Shown: positions 17,567 through 25,817 of the stretch, piece by piece | Layout of the letters: every line of letters begins with the position of its first letter | How positions within the stretch are numbered: position 1 is the first letter of the stretch | DNA from: Methylocapsa palsarum | Lineage (GTDB): Bacteria > Pseudomonadota > Alphaproteobacteria > Rhizobiales > Beijerinckiaceae | NCBI RefSeq assembly: GCF_900114285.1 | Contig: NZ_FOSN01000004.1 | Location: forward strand, 1-64,000 | Length of the DNA: 64,000 bases | Direction of reading: 5' to 3' | Made by a program: the position numbers and the translations under genes | The notes under the pieces: generated by a model | Seen by the model: only the letters and a program-made list of their open reading frames with translations | Databases searched by the model: none | What the model was told of the DNA's origin: nothing

Positions 17567-18139
17567 ATGAATATTTATGAAGAATATAGAAGGCCAGTTC
17601 TCTTATTCATCCTTATAACAATAGGATTCATAGTTTGGCTTAAATGCAAACTGCTTCTCATTGTTTCCGGTTCTTCCAATGAAAAACAAAGAGCAGAAGC
17701 AATAGAGGAAGTCGCTATACTATATTTACAAAGGTTGCGCAAACAAAAACCGCGACTTCCACTAGAGTTTTGGATTGTCGAAGGACATGTAAAGGACAAG
17801 AGAAAATTAAATAGACAAAGCACCCCAACTAAGTTTTGGATTTTTAATAACATAAGAGAGCTGATGGAACATCTGGAAGAAGATATCCGGCTTCCAATTA
17901 GGTTAGATCCGATCAAAAAATCAGAGGGTGCAAAACAAATATATATTTTTTCAATGGCTGATTATAAAAGGATTCAGAGTATAAAATATAGCCCATTTCT
18001 GGTTCAAGAGTACGAAAGAGCCTCAGGACTCCCCTCATTTATAGCCGACTCACGATCGCCTGAATTGAGGCGCCAAGCGGTGACGGGACCTAGAATCAGC
18101 GGTCGGGGCCGAGATGCAGACCTCCACCTATCGCATTGA
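17567..18139 (+). CDS. AT-rich orphan membrane-anchored protein, unknown
   Basis: I do not recognise this protein. From the ATG at 17567, which follows AAGGAAAA, it has 190 residues. One membrane helix lies near the N terminus (VLLFILITIGFIVWLKCKLL), then a charged domain with ILYLQRLRKQKPRLP, FWIFNNIRELMEHLEEDI and IYIFSMADYKRI. Base composition is strikingly AT-rich against the GC-rich polysaccharide genes just upstream, which suggests recent acquisition. A TTG at 17549 would add six residues. The GC-rich last 30 codons differ from the rest, so the reading frame may have lost its original end. Confidence 0.55.
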   Translation: MNIYEEYRRPVLLFILITIGFIVWLKCKLLLIVSGSSNEKQRAEAIEEVAILYLQRLRKQKPRLPLEFWIVEGHVKDKRKLNRQSTPTKFWIFNNIRELMEHLEEDIRLPIRLDPIKKSEGAKQIYIFSMADYKRIQSIKYSPFLVQEYERASGLPSFIADSRSPELRRQAVTGPRISGRGRDADLHLSH

Positions 18140-18387
18140 AACCGTTCTGCCTACACCGTCGCCAATGAATCGAAATAAAAAGACTCTACCACATGAACAT
18201 TTTTTGATAATTCTGGACAAAGGGGGCCAAACAGATTCAATATAGATCCGCTTATTCGTTGCTCACAACTAATAACGAAATCGAACGCAAGAACCTAGTC
18301 GCCTATCAATTCTTTGCAGGTAGTTTTTGCCGAATGGGCGTTTCATCCTATAGTTCTCCCTGAGGCCATGTTGCCAGGACTCGTTAA

Positions 18388-19140
18388 ATGACGAAGCCAA
18401 CCGATCCCGACCACACAGAGGGCCTCGCTAATGCTGCGGAAACAATGCCAACGCCGCAACAGCGCGCCATTATCGAGCGTTACCTCAAGCGCCGCAAGAG
18501 TCGACCCCACGCGCCTCGTCTGGTCGTCAAATCGCAATCGAGCGAGCCGTTGGCGGTCAGCAGCCCTTCACTGGCTGACGACGCGGGCCTAGCGCTGGCT
18601 TTCGGAACCACAGATCCCGGGCTTGCAAATACCTTGCTCAAGAGCCTTATCAGCGCAGCCTGTGATAGCGGCCCTAATCATTCGCCGAGCGAAAAAGAGG
18701 TCAACGGAATGCTGGCGGCCGTTCATGGCGTCGGGGCGAACGACGAAATCGAAGCGATGCTGGCAGTGCAGATGGTCGCCACGCATTTCGCCGCAACACG
18801 CGCGCTTCGTCGCTTGAAAGGCTCGGACACGATCCCTCAGCAGGACAGCAACGGAAATCTGGCAGTGAAACTTTTGCGAACCTTCGCGGCCCAGACCGAG
18901 GCGTTGCAGCGGTATCGTGGGAAGGGGCAGCAGAAAGTGACCGTCGAACACGTTCACGTGCATACCGGCGCGCGCGCAATTGTTGGTACAGTGAGCCACG
19001 GCGGGAGGGATCATGTCGAAAATCGTGGACAACCCCACGGACCTCAAAATGGAGGAACCATCACATTTGCGCCAGGCGCGGCGCTGCTTGGCGAAGACGA
19101 GACGCGGGACGCAGTGCCAGTCGCCAGCGGTCAGCGGTAA
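18388..19140 (+). CDS. Conserved hypothetical protein, Rhizobiales type
   Basis: 250 residues, no known function. A polar N-terminal part with TPQQRAIIERYLKRR is followed by a helical core carrying EKEVNGMLAAVHGVG and EAMLAVQMVATHFAATRALRR, then a conserved-looking tail VTVEHVHVHTGARAIVG. I recall this family from many Rhizobiales genomes, always paired with a small Cys/His-rich protein gene like the one that follows. The last 128 bases overlap that gene in another frame. Confidence 0.65.
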   Translation: MTKPTDPDHTEGLANAAETMPTPQQRAIIERYLKRRKSRPHAPRLVVKSQSSEPLAVSSPSLADDAGLALAFGTTDPGLANTLLKSLISAACDSGPNHSPSEKEVNGMLAAVHGVGANDEIEAMLAVQMVATHFAATRALRRLKGSDTIPQQDSNGNLAVKLLRTFAAQTEALQRYRGKGQQKVTVEHVHVHTGARAIVGTVSHGGRDHVENRGQPHGPQNGGTITFAPGAALLGEDETRDAVPVASGQR

Positions 19141-19306
19141 AAGGCGCTGCCGAATGCATGGTGGCGCGGCAGGTAGTGGAGCCCCAAAGGGAGAGCGGAA
19201 CGGGAATTGGAGGCACGGCGGCTTCACTGCGGAGGCAGTGGATGAGCGAAGGCGTCTGACGTCTTTGATCCGGAATGGCCGTGAATTTCTGACGCGGCTG
19301 CGGTAA
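19013..19306 (+). CDS. Small HGG-motif Cys/His protein overlapping the upstream gene
   Basis: A 97-residue basic protein. It carries RRCLAKTRRGTQCQSPA and RRCRMHGGAAGSGAPKG, a Cys/His arrangement (C-x6-8-C, C-x2-H) that may bind metal; the tail ERRRLTSLIRNGREFL is helical. Its ATG at 19013 follows GGGAGGGA located inside the upstream coding sequence, so the two genes share 128 bases in different frames. Databases sometimes carry misleading names for this family; I assign no function. Confidence 0.65.
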   Translation: MSKIVDNPTDLKMEEPSHLRQARRCLAKTRRGTQCQSPAVSGKRRCRMHGGAAGSGAPKGERNGNWRHGGFTAEAVDERRRLTSLIRNGREFLTRLR

Positions 19307-20303
19307 CGCGCGATGACCAGACCGCCGCGCTCCGTTGAGACGACGGAAATGGGCGAACCGTGTTTGCTAAACGGATTTTCAAGAACGTCGCGTTAGGCAG
19401 TTTCGGAATAGAAATTAACCCGCCTCAACGGCCAGCTGGCGCTAGCGGAGATCGTCAAAGGCCTCACCCGTGAACAAGACTGGCTGCGGGTCGGCGGCAG
19501 CGGCCCCCGAGAACGCCTTTTTTCGCTATCCGGGCTTAGCTGATTAGCCCGAGAACCTGGCGTCGGTCTGCTCCCGAAGGGTGATTGACGGGGAGAACGA
19601 TATCCGCTCCCGGCGCCAGAAAAGAAACCATAGTAGGATACGTGTTGCCGTATGACCACACTCATGGCGGGCCTATTGGCGAGGTCGGTGGCGGCGAGTT
19701 TGAGCGAAGTCTCTTCTCGCGGCGATCAAGAAAATCGGTGAGGGCAGCCAAGGATACGAGAGCCCCGGCGGTGCCGTGGAATATTTCAAGCTCGTGTCTT
19801 CAATCGCCAGTTTCAGAGTGGCCAGCTCTTGGATCGCGGGGATCACTTTTACCGAACTCCGCAGCGGCGGCCCGGTAGGCGGCTAGATATCGCTTGGCTT
19901 CGCGGGTGCGGATAATCAAGATTGGATGGCCCGCGATGGTCGCCGTGCCTGCCTGTCTCCGTCTGCTGGGTTCGGTGGGCGACGATTTTCTTCTGCGCCG
20001 AAGTGCCTGCGGCGGACATCGCCAAATCGTCCAAGTTGAAATCCTTCCTTGTGTCACCCCAGCGTCGTCACCACTTGGCGGCGCTTTGCATTAAGACCGC
20101 TGCATCTTGGGGGGGGGTACCTAGCATGATTAAAAAGCCACTCCCGTTAAAAAAAACGCGACTGTTGTCCCTACGTTGCCCCAATTTAAGCCGCATCGTC
20201 GCGAAGGACAACATGCGCCGGAGGTATCCATTAGATATCAAGGGTGTACATAGGGCCTGTCGTGCAGGGAGCGCAAGATATAGGGTCACGTGATCTTAAT
20301 TGG
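19307..20303. other. Gene-poor stretch with decayed frames
   Basis: One kilobase without a convincing gene. A minus-strand stretch about 19800-20060 still looks protein-like (alanine-rich, with AKRYLAAYRAAAAEFGK) but is broken by frameshifts. A run of nine G residues sits at 20109-20117, just before a 55-codon frame starting at 20127. Both may be remnants of older mobile DNA. Confidence 0.4.
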
Positions 20304-20321
20304 GGCCGATTCGAATCGGCC
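20304..20321. repeat. Perfect 18-bp palindrome
   Basis: GGCCGATTCGAATCGGCC is fully symmetric, with no spacer. It lies near the presumed left border of the integrated element. It could be a protein-binding or recombination site; its role is unknown. Confidence 0.45.
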
Positions 20322-20375
20322 TGGGAAGTTGTGGCAAAAGTGAATTGTTAAGCTTACCGTTGAGGGAATGTCGGT

Positions 20376-20417
20376 TTAGCCGGTTAAGGTGCGATGCGCT
20401 GGGCGCTTAGCCGGTTA
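20376..20417. repeat. Two direct TTAGCCGGTTA sites, 31 bases apart
   Basis: TTAGCCGGTTA occurs at 20376-20386 and 20407-20417, a centre spacing of 31 bases, close to three helical turns. A related perfect palindrome, TTAACCGGTTAA, lies at 25789-25800 near the AlpA-like gene. The set looks like binding sites for one element-encoded protein. Confidence 0.5.
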
Positions 20418-20521
20418 CGGTAGGGTTGCGAAGCGTTTGTGCGCGAAAGATGTCGGAGTGGAGGGTGGTGTCGGACGGTGACGGATGTGGTCGTGTGAGG
20501 CGTGCGAACGATGACATCGGT

Positions 20522-20768
20522 GATATCGATGATTGCCTACTGCTGTATCTTTCGAATTAAAATATATTTCTCTCCCTTTTTTTTGCTCCTGCTACTTTTG
20601 CGATTTTTGGTGATAATTTTAGATACTTAGATAAAAAATATATGTTTTAATTTGAAAGATACAGCAGTGCGAAATCATCGATATCGTCCATCTTGTCGAT
20701 TTCGAAATATTTTGGGTCCATAAATAGCGCAGTTGGAAATCATCAATTTCATCGATTTCGTTCGATTC
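20522..20768. repeat. AT-rich inverted and direct repeats, candidate replication origin
   Basis: Arms 20522-20569 and 20635-20685 are near-identical inverted copies of about 48 bases, both containing ACTGCTGTATCTTTC and ATATCGATGATT, separated by a very AT-rich spacer with long T runs. The outer part of the right arm recurs as a direct copy at about 20730-20768 (GAAATCATC followed by a CATCGAT-type word). The array lies immediately downstream of the primase-helicase gene. Repeats plus an AT-rich core next to a replication initiator are the usual form of an origin; that function is inferred. Confidence 0.5.
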
Positions 20769-20790
20769 GTCCCATTCGCGGCCATCCCTC

Positions 20791-23619
20791 CTACCTGCAC
20801 AAAGCGACAACCGCGTCCGTCTGTTCCTGCGACCCCAAACCCGTCCTGACGTAGACAGTCTGGCGCTTACCACCAACGACATACTGGCCGTCCTTAGCCG
20901 CTTCGTTCCGGATCGGAACAAAACCATTTTTTTCCATGTGGTAAGGGAGGGTACGCCAGTTTTTGCGGCTCGTCAGCCACTCGTAGAGCGAGTGGTCCCC
21001 TATCACAGCCTTCACCAGCATCTCGCGGGTTACGACGCGCAGCTCTCCGCCGTTCTCGACCGCGAGACGGTCGAGAACATCAGCAAGCTCGCTCACTTCT
21101 GGCGAGCGGGCGGTGTTGGCGATTGCCCAAAACGCCTCCGTTTTGAGCGGCGGAGCTTTCGGATCGAAGCGTGAGATGTCGCGCTCGGCCAACCATGCCG
21201 CGACATGGCCGAAACCTCCCGACGAGTACCACACCCACATTCGGGACCAATATCCCTCGTCGAAATCCTTCTGCTCCAGGTCGCTCCAGGCGACGTAGTG
21301 GCGGCGGTCGTCCGGCGGCAGGTAGATTCCGTCAGTCTTATGGTTGCTCGTGATAATGACGCCCATAACATTTTGTACATAATATTCTTTGGTGTGCTTT
21401 TCATTGACGCGGAGCACATCTGGCGGCGTCGCGGCATACGTTTTCATGTGTTCATAAAACGAGAAACGGTCAAATTCTCCCATGTCCTTCGCTTCGGAGA
21501 TGCGGAGGATCACAGACTTGCAGTAGCTGTTGAAACTATTAAGCAAATTAGGCGGTGTGATTTCGGTGAAGTTCCATGACCCAACGGCGTGCTTGACAGG
21601 TTCGAGCATCGTGTCCTTGCCGATGCCCGGCGACCCCCCAAGGAACAGCGCATGATTGATCTTGACGCCGGGCTGCTGTACGCGCTGCGCCAGGAAGTTA
21701 AAGATATGCTCAGCGTCGTTTGGCTCGACCCTGCGGACATGGTCGAGCCACGGACCCGCCTTCGTCGCGTCGCCGGGACTGGGGCGGCCAGGACGGTAAA
21801 GATTGAACACCGAGACCCCTCTGCGCGGGATCCACCCCCCATCAGCGATGAGCATGTCCTTGATTAACTGCGGCTGCCCCGGCGACCATGTCAGCTGTTC
21901 GACTGGGGCGTTTCTGGCGATCCAGGAGCTGGCCGCCAAGCTCTTTTTTTCGCCATCCTCGTCTATGAGCGGGCGGCCGCGGGCGTCAAAGAGTTGGACC
22001 GGCGGCACACGCTGATCGACGCGCTGAGGTGGCCAGAGCTCGCCTGTCGGTTTAAAAATGCACATCGGACTTTGCATGTAGGCCACGAAGTCGCCGAGCT
22101 GCACGCCTTCCCCGTCCGCGCCCTGGGCGGCGCCTGCCGTGATCTGCCTCGCATCCTGCTTCTTCGCCCAGGCCGCCTTATCATGGTCCGCCTTCTCCCG
22201 GGCCGATTTGACCGTCGCATTGATGCCGCGCTTGCCGTCGCCGGACAGGTCTTTCGCGAGGTTGCGAAGTCGCTCATCGTCAATCGCGTCCAATTCGGCG
22301 TCGCGGAGCATGCCAACAAAAACCCGGACCGCGTTCGTGGGGTCGGCCCGCATCGCGGCCTCGATGGCTGGCGGCGTGTAACGCAGGACATAGGTCGTCA
22401 GTCCATGCGCGAAAGACCGAATCCACGGCCGCCCGTCATCGCGGACATAAACGATCGCGGTGCTGCGCCCGTAGGCCACGCCCTCTTGCGGATCGGCGAG
22501 CGCCTGGCCCTCAAACTTCGATGGCTCAGCCATGACGTCGCCCACCGTCACGGCCCCGAACTTCGGGTCGGCGAAGTCGAGCGGAACGTCCGGATACAGG
22601 ACGCCCTTGCTCCAGGCTTCCGCCATCGCCCGCGCCCGAGGCTCCGGAACGCCGGCCTCGACCGCGGCGGCGACGCGCTGGTCCTCGGCGCGCCTCTGTG
22701 TGGCCTTGCGGAGTGGCTCAAGCAGGAGCGCCGAGGCGGCGATGCGCCGGGCCGCCTCGATCCGCTGGAGCTCGCTCGGAACGATCGCCGCGGTGTCGAA
22801 CGGCGGGCCGCTGTGCGTCACCGCCGGACGCGGACCCTGCCGCAGCCCGGGGCCAAGTTCGGGGTCGGCCTCGAAGACCAGGCGCTCGCCGCCTCCGACG
22901 GACCTGTCGATGATCGATCGTTCGAGCAATTGACCAATGAGGCCGACGCCGTGCCAGCCAAAGCCCGCGGCCCAGCATTTCACCTGCAGCGCGGCGAGGA
23001 AGCGGGTCGCGTCGGCGCCGTCCTTGACATGAAGATAAACATGCTCGCCGCCGGAGCTTAGAGGCTCTCCCGTGGCGGCTCTCAGCACGCCAGCGCTGGT
23101 CGAGGAGCGGGCGACGCGGCCAGCCGCGGCGATACCAGGGCACACGTCCTCCAGCGCGCCCTGGAACCCGCCCAGCGCGACGATGCGGGCGCGAACGTCC
23201 GCGGGCATGTCCTTGCGGTCGAAGTCGAGCAGGACAAAAGCCGGTTCGCCCGGCCGATAATCGAAATTCTCCCGGATCCGCGCGATCGCCGCGCCGCCGT
23301 TCAGGCGATTGCGCGAGACGATCGGGACGCGGTCCGGCACGCCGGCGGCTGGGGCGCCGAGCCCATAGGCGACGTTGCGGGGCGTCGATTCGATCAAGGC
23401 TCCGAAGGTTTCGACAGTCGTCTCCAGTCGTTCCGCGAAACCGCTTCCCATCACGCATTGCGAGCTGTCGCTCGCGAGCCCGCCATCCGGCGCCAGCGCT
23501 ATTCGCTTGGTCAAACTGCCGTGGTCCTTGACGAACTTAGTCAGCGCAATCGTAGGTTCGGCCGGGGCCGCGCAAGAATTGGCGTCGAGAAAATCCGGGT
23601 TTATAGTCATGGCGAGCAC
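20791..23619 (-). CDS. Primase-helicase of a mobile element (SF3/D5-type)
   Basis: A 942-residue replication protein. The N-terminal third resembles archaeo-eukaryotic-type primase/polymerase domains, with an acidic strand FVLLDFDRKD (D132, D134) and GGEHVYLHV near 190-198. The C-terminal part is a superfamily 3 helicase: Walker A GGSPGIGKDT at about 661-670, then VILRISEAKD as the Walker B region and VIITSNHKTDGIY as sensor. It would unwind and prime the element's DNA. The start is GTG at 23619 or ATG at 23610. It is the last gene of the minus-strand module and ends beside the repeat array at 20522-20768. Confidence 0.8.
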   Translation of the reverse strand: MLAMTINPDFLDANSCAAPAEPTIALTKFVKDHGSLTKRIALAPDGGLASDSSQCVMGSGFAERLETTVETFGALIESTPRNVAYGLGAPAAGVPDRVPIVSRNRLNGGAAIARIRENFDYRPGEPAFVLLDFDRKDMPADVRARIVALGGFQGALEDVCPGIAAAGRVARSSTSAGVLRAATGEPLSSGGEHVYLHVKDGADATRFLAALQVKCWAAGFGWHGVGLIGQLLERSIIDRSVGGGERLVFEADPELGPGLRQGPRPAVTHSGPPFDTAAIVPSELQRIEAARRIAASALLLEPLRKATQRRAEDQRVAAAVEAGVPEPRARAMAEAWSKGVLYPDVPLDFADPKFGAVTVGDVMAEPSKFEGQALADPQEGVAYGRSTAIVYVRDDGRPWIRSFAHGLTTYVLRYTPPAIEAAMRADPTNAVRVFVGMLRDAELDAIDDERLRNLAKDLSGDGKRGINATVKSAREKADHDKAAWAKKQDARQITAGAAQGADGEGVQLGDFVAYMQSPMCIFKPTGELWPPQRVDQRVPPVQLFDARGRPLIDEDGEKKSLAASSWIARNAPVEQLTWSPGQPQLIKDMLIADGGWIPRRGVSVFNLYRPGRPSPGDATKAGPWLDHVRRVEPNDAEHIFNFLAQRVQQPGVKINHALFLGGSPGIGKDTMLEPVKHAVGSWNFTEITPPNLLNSFNSYCKSVILRISEAKDMGEFDRFSFYEHMKTYAATPPDVLRVNEKHTKEYYVQNVMGVIITSNHKTDGIYLPPDDRRHYVAWSDLEQKDFDEGYWSRMWVWYSSGGFGHVAAWLAERDISRFDPKAPPLKTEAFWAIANTARSPEVSELADVLDRLAVENGGELRVVTREMLVKAVIGDHSLYEWLTSRKNWRTLPYHMEKNGFVPIRNEAAKDGQYVVGGKRQTVYVRTGLGSQEQTDAVVALCR

Positions 23620-23682
23620 TGCAAAAGAGACAAAAAACCGCCGCGCCAGTGCGAGACTGGCGGCCGGCGGCAGGGGGCTGGA

Positions 23683-24456
23683 TTAGAACGGCGGCGCGTA
23701 ATCGCCGGCCGCGCCGTCCGCCGGAGCGGGCAGCATCAAGCGCGGGGCGCCGTCGCCCTTGATGGAAACGATGACGTCGGAGAATTCATCTTCCGGCGCC
23801 CAGCCCACAATTTTGTAGACGGGCGTGTGGATACGCCCGTATTCCTTCCGGGGGTGCGCGTAGCTGGAGCTCTCGAATGTGATGATCGGAAGCATTCCCG
23901 CCTCCATCCGCAAATGCCGTCCGAACAGGCCGAGAAGATTGACGAACCCGGTATAGCCGCCGCGGGACATCGAGCTCACCGTGAAGCCGTCGCCTTGGGC
24001 GTTGACTACGCAGAACGACGACGCTTGCTGCCAGGGGTCCTTCGGCTTGCCGTTTTCAAACGACCACGCTGATTCATCGGCCTCGTCCAGAGAGTCCCGA
24101 TCGACGCGGAATCCCCCATCGATAAAGCCCATGGACGAGCCAGCGAGGGCGCCCTCACGCCATTTCTGGAAACCGGCCTTGGCGGTCGGCATGAGAGCGA
24201 CATATGGCCCGGTCGGCAGCGGATGACCGTCCTGACCGGAGGTATAATTCCCCGAGCGGTGGTCGAACTTGATCCGGTTGCCGAACAGCCCCTCATTTAT
24301 GCCGCCCGCGTCCGCGACAAATTCCGCGTAGGCATTATACCGGAGGCCAGGACCCGCCACGGCCGGAACCTTCGGCTCCGGCGCTGGCGCGGGGACGCTG
24401 GGCGCGGCAACATGCGTCTTTCCCGCGTTATCATTGATCGCCTGCTTCGTTGTCAT
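23683..24456 (-). CDS. Phage-type replication-associated protein, possibly ssDNA-binding
   Basis: A 257-residue protein with a proline/alanine-rich N terminus (about residues 15-36). The core contains GNRIKFDHRSGNYTSG, PTGPYVALMPTAKAGFQKW, PKDPWQQASSFCVV and GDGFTVSSMSRGGYTGF, a pattern I recall from replication blocks of phages and integrated elements. The predicted beta-rich core fits a single-strand DNA-binding role, but that is inference. AAGGAAAAA precedes the ATG, and the gene starts 18 bases after the nuclease stop, so both are in one operon. Confidence 0.6.
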   Translation of the reverse strand: MTTKQAINDNAGKTHVAAPSVPAPAPEPKVPAVAGPGLRYNAYAEFVADAGGINEGLFGNRIKFDHRSGNYTSGQDGHPLPTGPYVALMPTAKAGFQKWREGALAGSSMGFIDGGFRVDRDSLDEADESAWSFENGKPKDPWQQASSFCVVNAQGDGFTVSSMSRGGYTGFVNLLGLFGRHLRMEAGMLPIITFESSSYAHPRKEYGRIHTPVYKIVGWAPEDEFSDVIVSIKGDGAPRLMLPAPADGAAGDYAPPF

Positions 24457-24474
24457 GACTTTTTCCTTTTGCTT

Positions 24475-25392
24475 TCAATTTCCCGACGCGACGCGTCGGG
24501 GCTCCATCGGCCCGTCAGAATGAAGGTCCCGAATTCGTGTTTCACCGCAGGCGCCGCACGTGGCGACGTAGGGGCAATATTGACACTCGCCGCCGCCGGC
24601 GAGACGGCCCTCGGCCGGCAAGTCCGCCATCGACGCGGCGCCCATGATGAGTCGCGCTCGCCGTTCAGCCGCCGCGAAAACGGCCGGATCAAACCTGATC
24701 GGAATTTCAGTGACTTTGAGGAAGCTAGCTGAAAGGTAGATGATGATTCCAACATCAGGCTTGTAGCGAGACGTCTCGCGAACCAAACCGAGCTGAATCT
24801 GCACCTGGACGACGTGGGTGTTTTTGGGGAGGTCGCGCGTGCGGTCGTCTACGCTTTTGCATTCCGTGATGACGACGGCGTTATCACGTCCGAGATCGAC
24901 GCCAAGATGCGCGAACTCGTGGCGTTGGCATCCCAGCAACAATCCGTCCGGCGTGGCGGCGAGGCGCCCATTGGAAAAATTGTGCTGGCGTGCGCCGCCG
25001 TAACGGAACCGGCGGCCGTAGGCCCCGCGCATGGCGGGCGCGAATAGCCCGGCCTCGATCATCTGACCGCGGAAAGCGCAGCGCTGATTTTCCACGTAGT
25101 GAGGATCAGGGGGAACCGCGTCTTTGCCAGCGCGGACGCGACGGGCGCAAGAAACGCATTCAGAGGCATTGAGCGTGGCGCGGCGGCGCTCCAGCCGGGC
25201 CGCGTCAAAAGTCTGATTTTCAGCGATGAACGCATCGACATGCCGGTCGATCGTCGGGATCGCGCGGTCCGGCGCCGGGCTCGCGTTGGCTGCTACTTGA
25301 TTTTCTGGTGGATTTCCTTTAGAAACATCTTCGCCTGCAAAGCGACCTAGTTTTTTAAAGAAGGCCGCCCCGTGTTGGGCGGCTTTTTTCAT
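24475..25392 (-). CDS. PD-(D/E)XK exonuclease with Cas4-like cysteine cluster
   Basis: A 305-residue protein from the ATG at 25392, which overlaps the stop of the AlpA-like gene (ATGA). Visible nuclease residues are D149 in ATPDGLLLG, E177-x-K179 in ITECKS, then a Gln-rich helix HVVQVQIQLGLV (QxxxY-like region). Cysteines at 79/82 (ECVSCAR) and 270/273/279/282 (CQYCPYVATCGAC) match the iron-sulfur cluster layout of Cas4 and AddB-type RecB nucleases. No Cas1, Cas2 or CRISPR array is nearby, so it is an element-borne recombination or replication nuclease, not a CRISPR gene. Codons 3-9 form a strong GC hairpin at DNA level. Confidence 0.75.
   Translation of the reverse strand: MKKAAQHGAAFFKKLGRFAGEDVSKGNPPENQVAANASPAPDRAIPTIDRHVDAFIAENQTFDAARLERRRATLNASECVSCARRVRAGKDAVPPDPHYVENQRCAFRGQMIEAGLFAPAMRGAYGRRFRYGGARQHNFSNGRLAATPDGLLLGCQRHEFAHLGVDLGRDNAVVITECKSVDDRTRDLPKNTHVVQVQIQLGLVRETSRYKPDVGIIIYLSASFLKVTEIPIRFDPAVFAAAERRARLIMGAASMADLPAEGRLAGGGECQYCPYVATCGACGETRIRDLHSDGPMEPRRVASGN
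25364..25389 (+). terminator. GC hairpin with T6 (plus strand) inside the nuclease start
   Basis: GCCGCCC-CGTGTT-GGGCGGC followed by six T on the plus strand has the form of a rho-independent terminator. On the minus strand the same stem is preceded by six A and followed by CTTCTTT, so it could act there as a weak terminator or attenuator. It lies within codons 2-9 of the nuclease gene, directly after the AlpA-like gene. Confidence 0.5.
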
Positions 25393-25721
25393 GGCGCTAA
25401 CGCCTGTGAAGCAACTCGAGCCGCCTTGCGGCGTGGCGCTGCTTTGGCCGCCGTCGGACGTGTGCGCAGAAACGCGTCGATTTGTGCTGCGGGCCAAACG
25501 CGAATGTTCGGACCGATCAAAATTCCGGGCGGAAAATCGCCCGCCTGAATCCAACGCGCGAGCGTCGCTCGCGAGTCTACAATCCCGCGACTTTTTAGGT
25601 CACGGTAACGAAAGTTTTCGAGGTTCTTTTTTTCAAAGGCCGCCTCAATTCGGCGGAAGGTCTCAGGCGAAACTATTTCGTTCAGTTCGGCGCGCAAGGC
25701 TTCCGGCAAAACGTTGGGCAT
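25389..25721 (-). CDS. AlpA/MerR-type small DNA-binding regulator (excisionase-like)
   Basis: A 110-residue protein. The core, RYRDLKSRGIVDSRATLARW then FPPGILIGPNIRVW and IDAFLRTRP, is the winged helix of AlpA/excisionase-type proteins from phages and islands. These control integrase or excision, or activate element genes. The ATG at 25721 is preceded by an AGGACC ribosome site that lies inside a perfect inverted repeat. The stop overlaps the nuclease start. Confidence 0.75.
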   Translation of the reverse strand: MPNVLPEALRAELNEIVSPETFRRIEAAFEKKNLENFRYRDLKSRGIVDSRATLARWIQAGDFPPGILIGPNIRVWPAAQIDAFLRTRPTAAKAAPRRKAARVASQALAP

Positions 25722-25725
25722 CGGT

Positions 25726-25755
25726 TAGGTCCTGTTGTCGTTTCAACAGGACCTA
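25726..25755 (-). promoter_or_regulatory. Leader hairpin or operator overlapping the AlpA ribosome site
   Basis: Perfect 12-bp arms (TAGGTCCTGTTG and CAACAGGACCTA) with a 6-base loop. The arm next to the gene carries the probable ribosome site AGGACC of the AlpA-like gene. At RNA level it would hide the site; at DNA level it could be an operator. Confidence 0.5.
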
Positions 25756-25788
25756 TCGGACACCACCCGCAATGGGAAAAACAGACGC

Positions 25789-25800
25789 TTAACCGGTTAA
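25789..25800. promoter_or_regulatory. Palindrome TTAACCGGTTAA upstream of the AlpA gene
   Basis: A perfect 12-bp palindrome about 70 bases upstream of the AlpA-like start, matching the two TTAGCCGGTTA sites at 20376-20417 with one change in the core. It may be an operator for an element regulator. Confidence 0.45.
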
Positions 25801-25817
25801 CCCGATATTAACATTTG

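Noticed and set aside
21994-23061. 355-codon plus-strand open frame
   Set aside because: Antisense to the primase-helicase and without recognisable family.
24475-25392. Cas4 as sign of a CRISPR system
   Set aside because: The nuclease has Cas4-like cysteines, but no array, Cas1, Cas2 or effector is in the window; the phage-type context explains it better.
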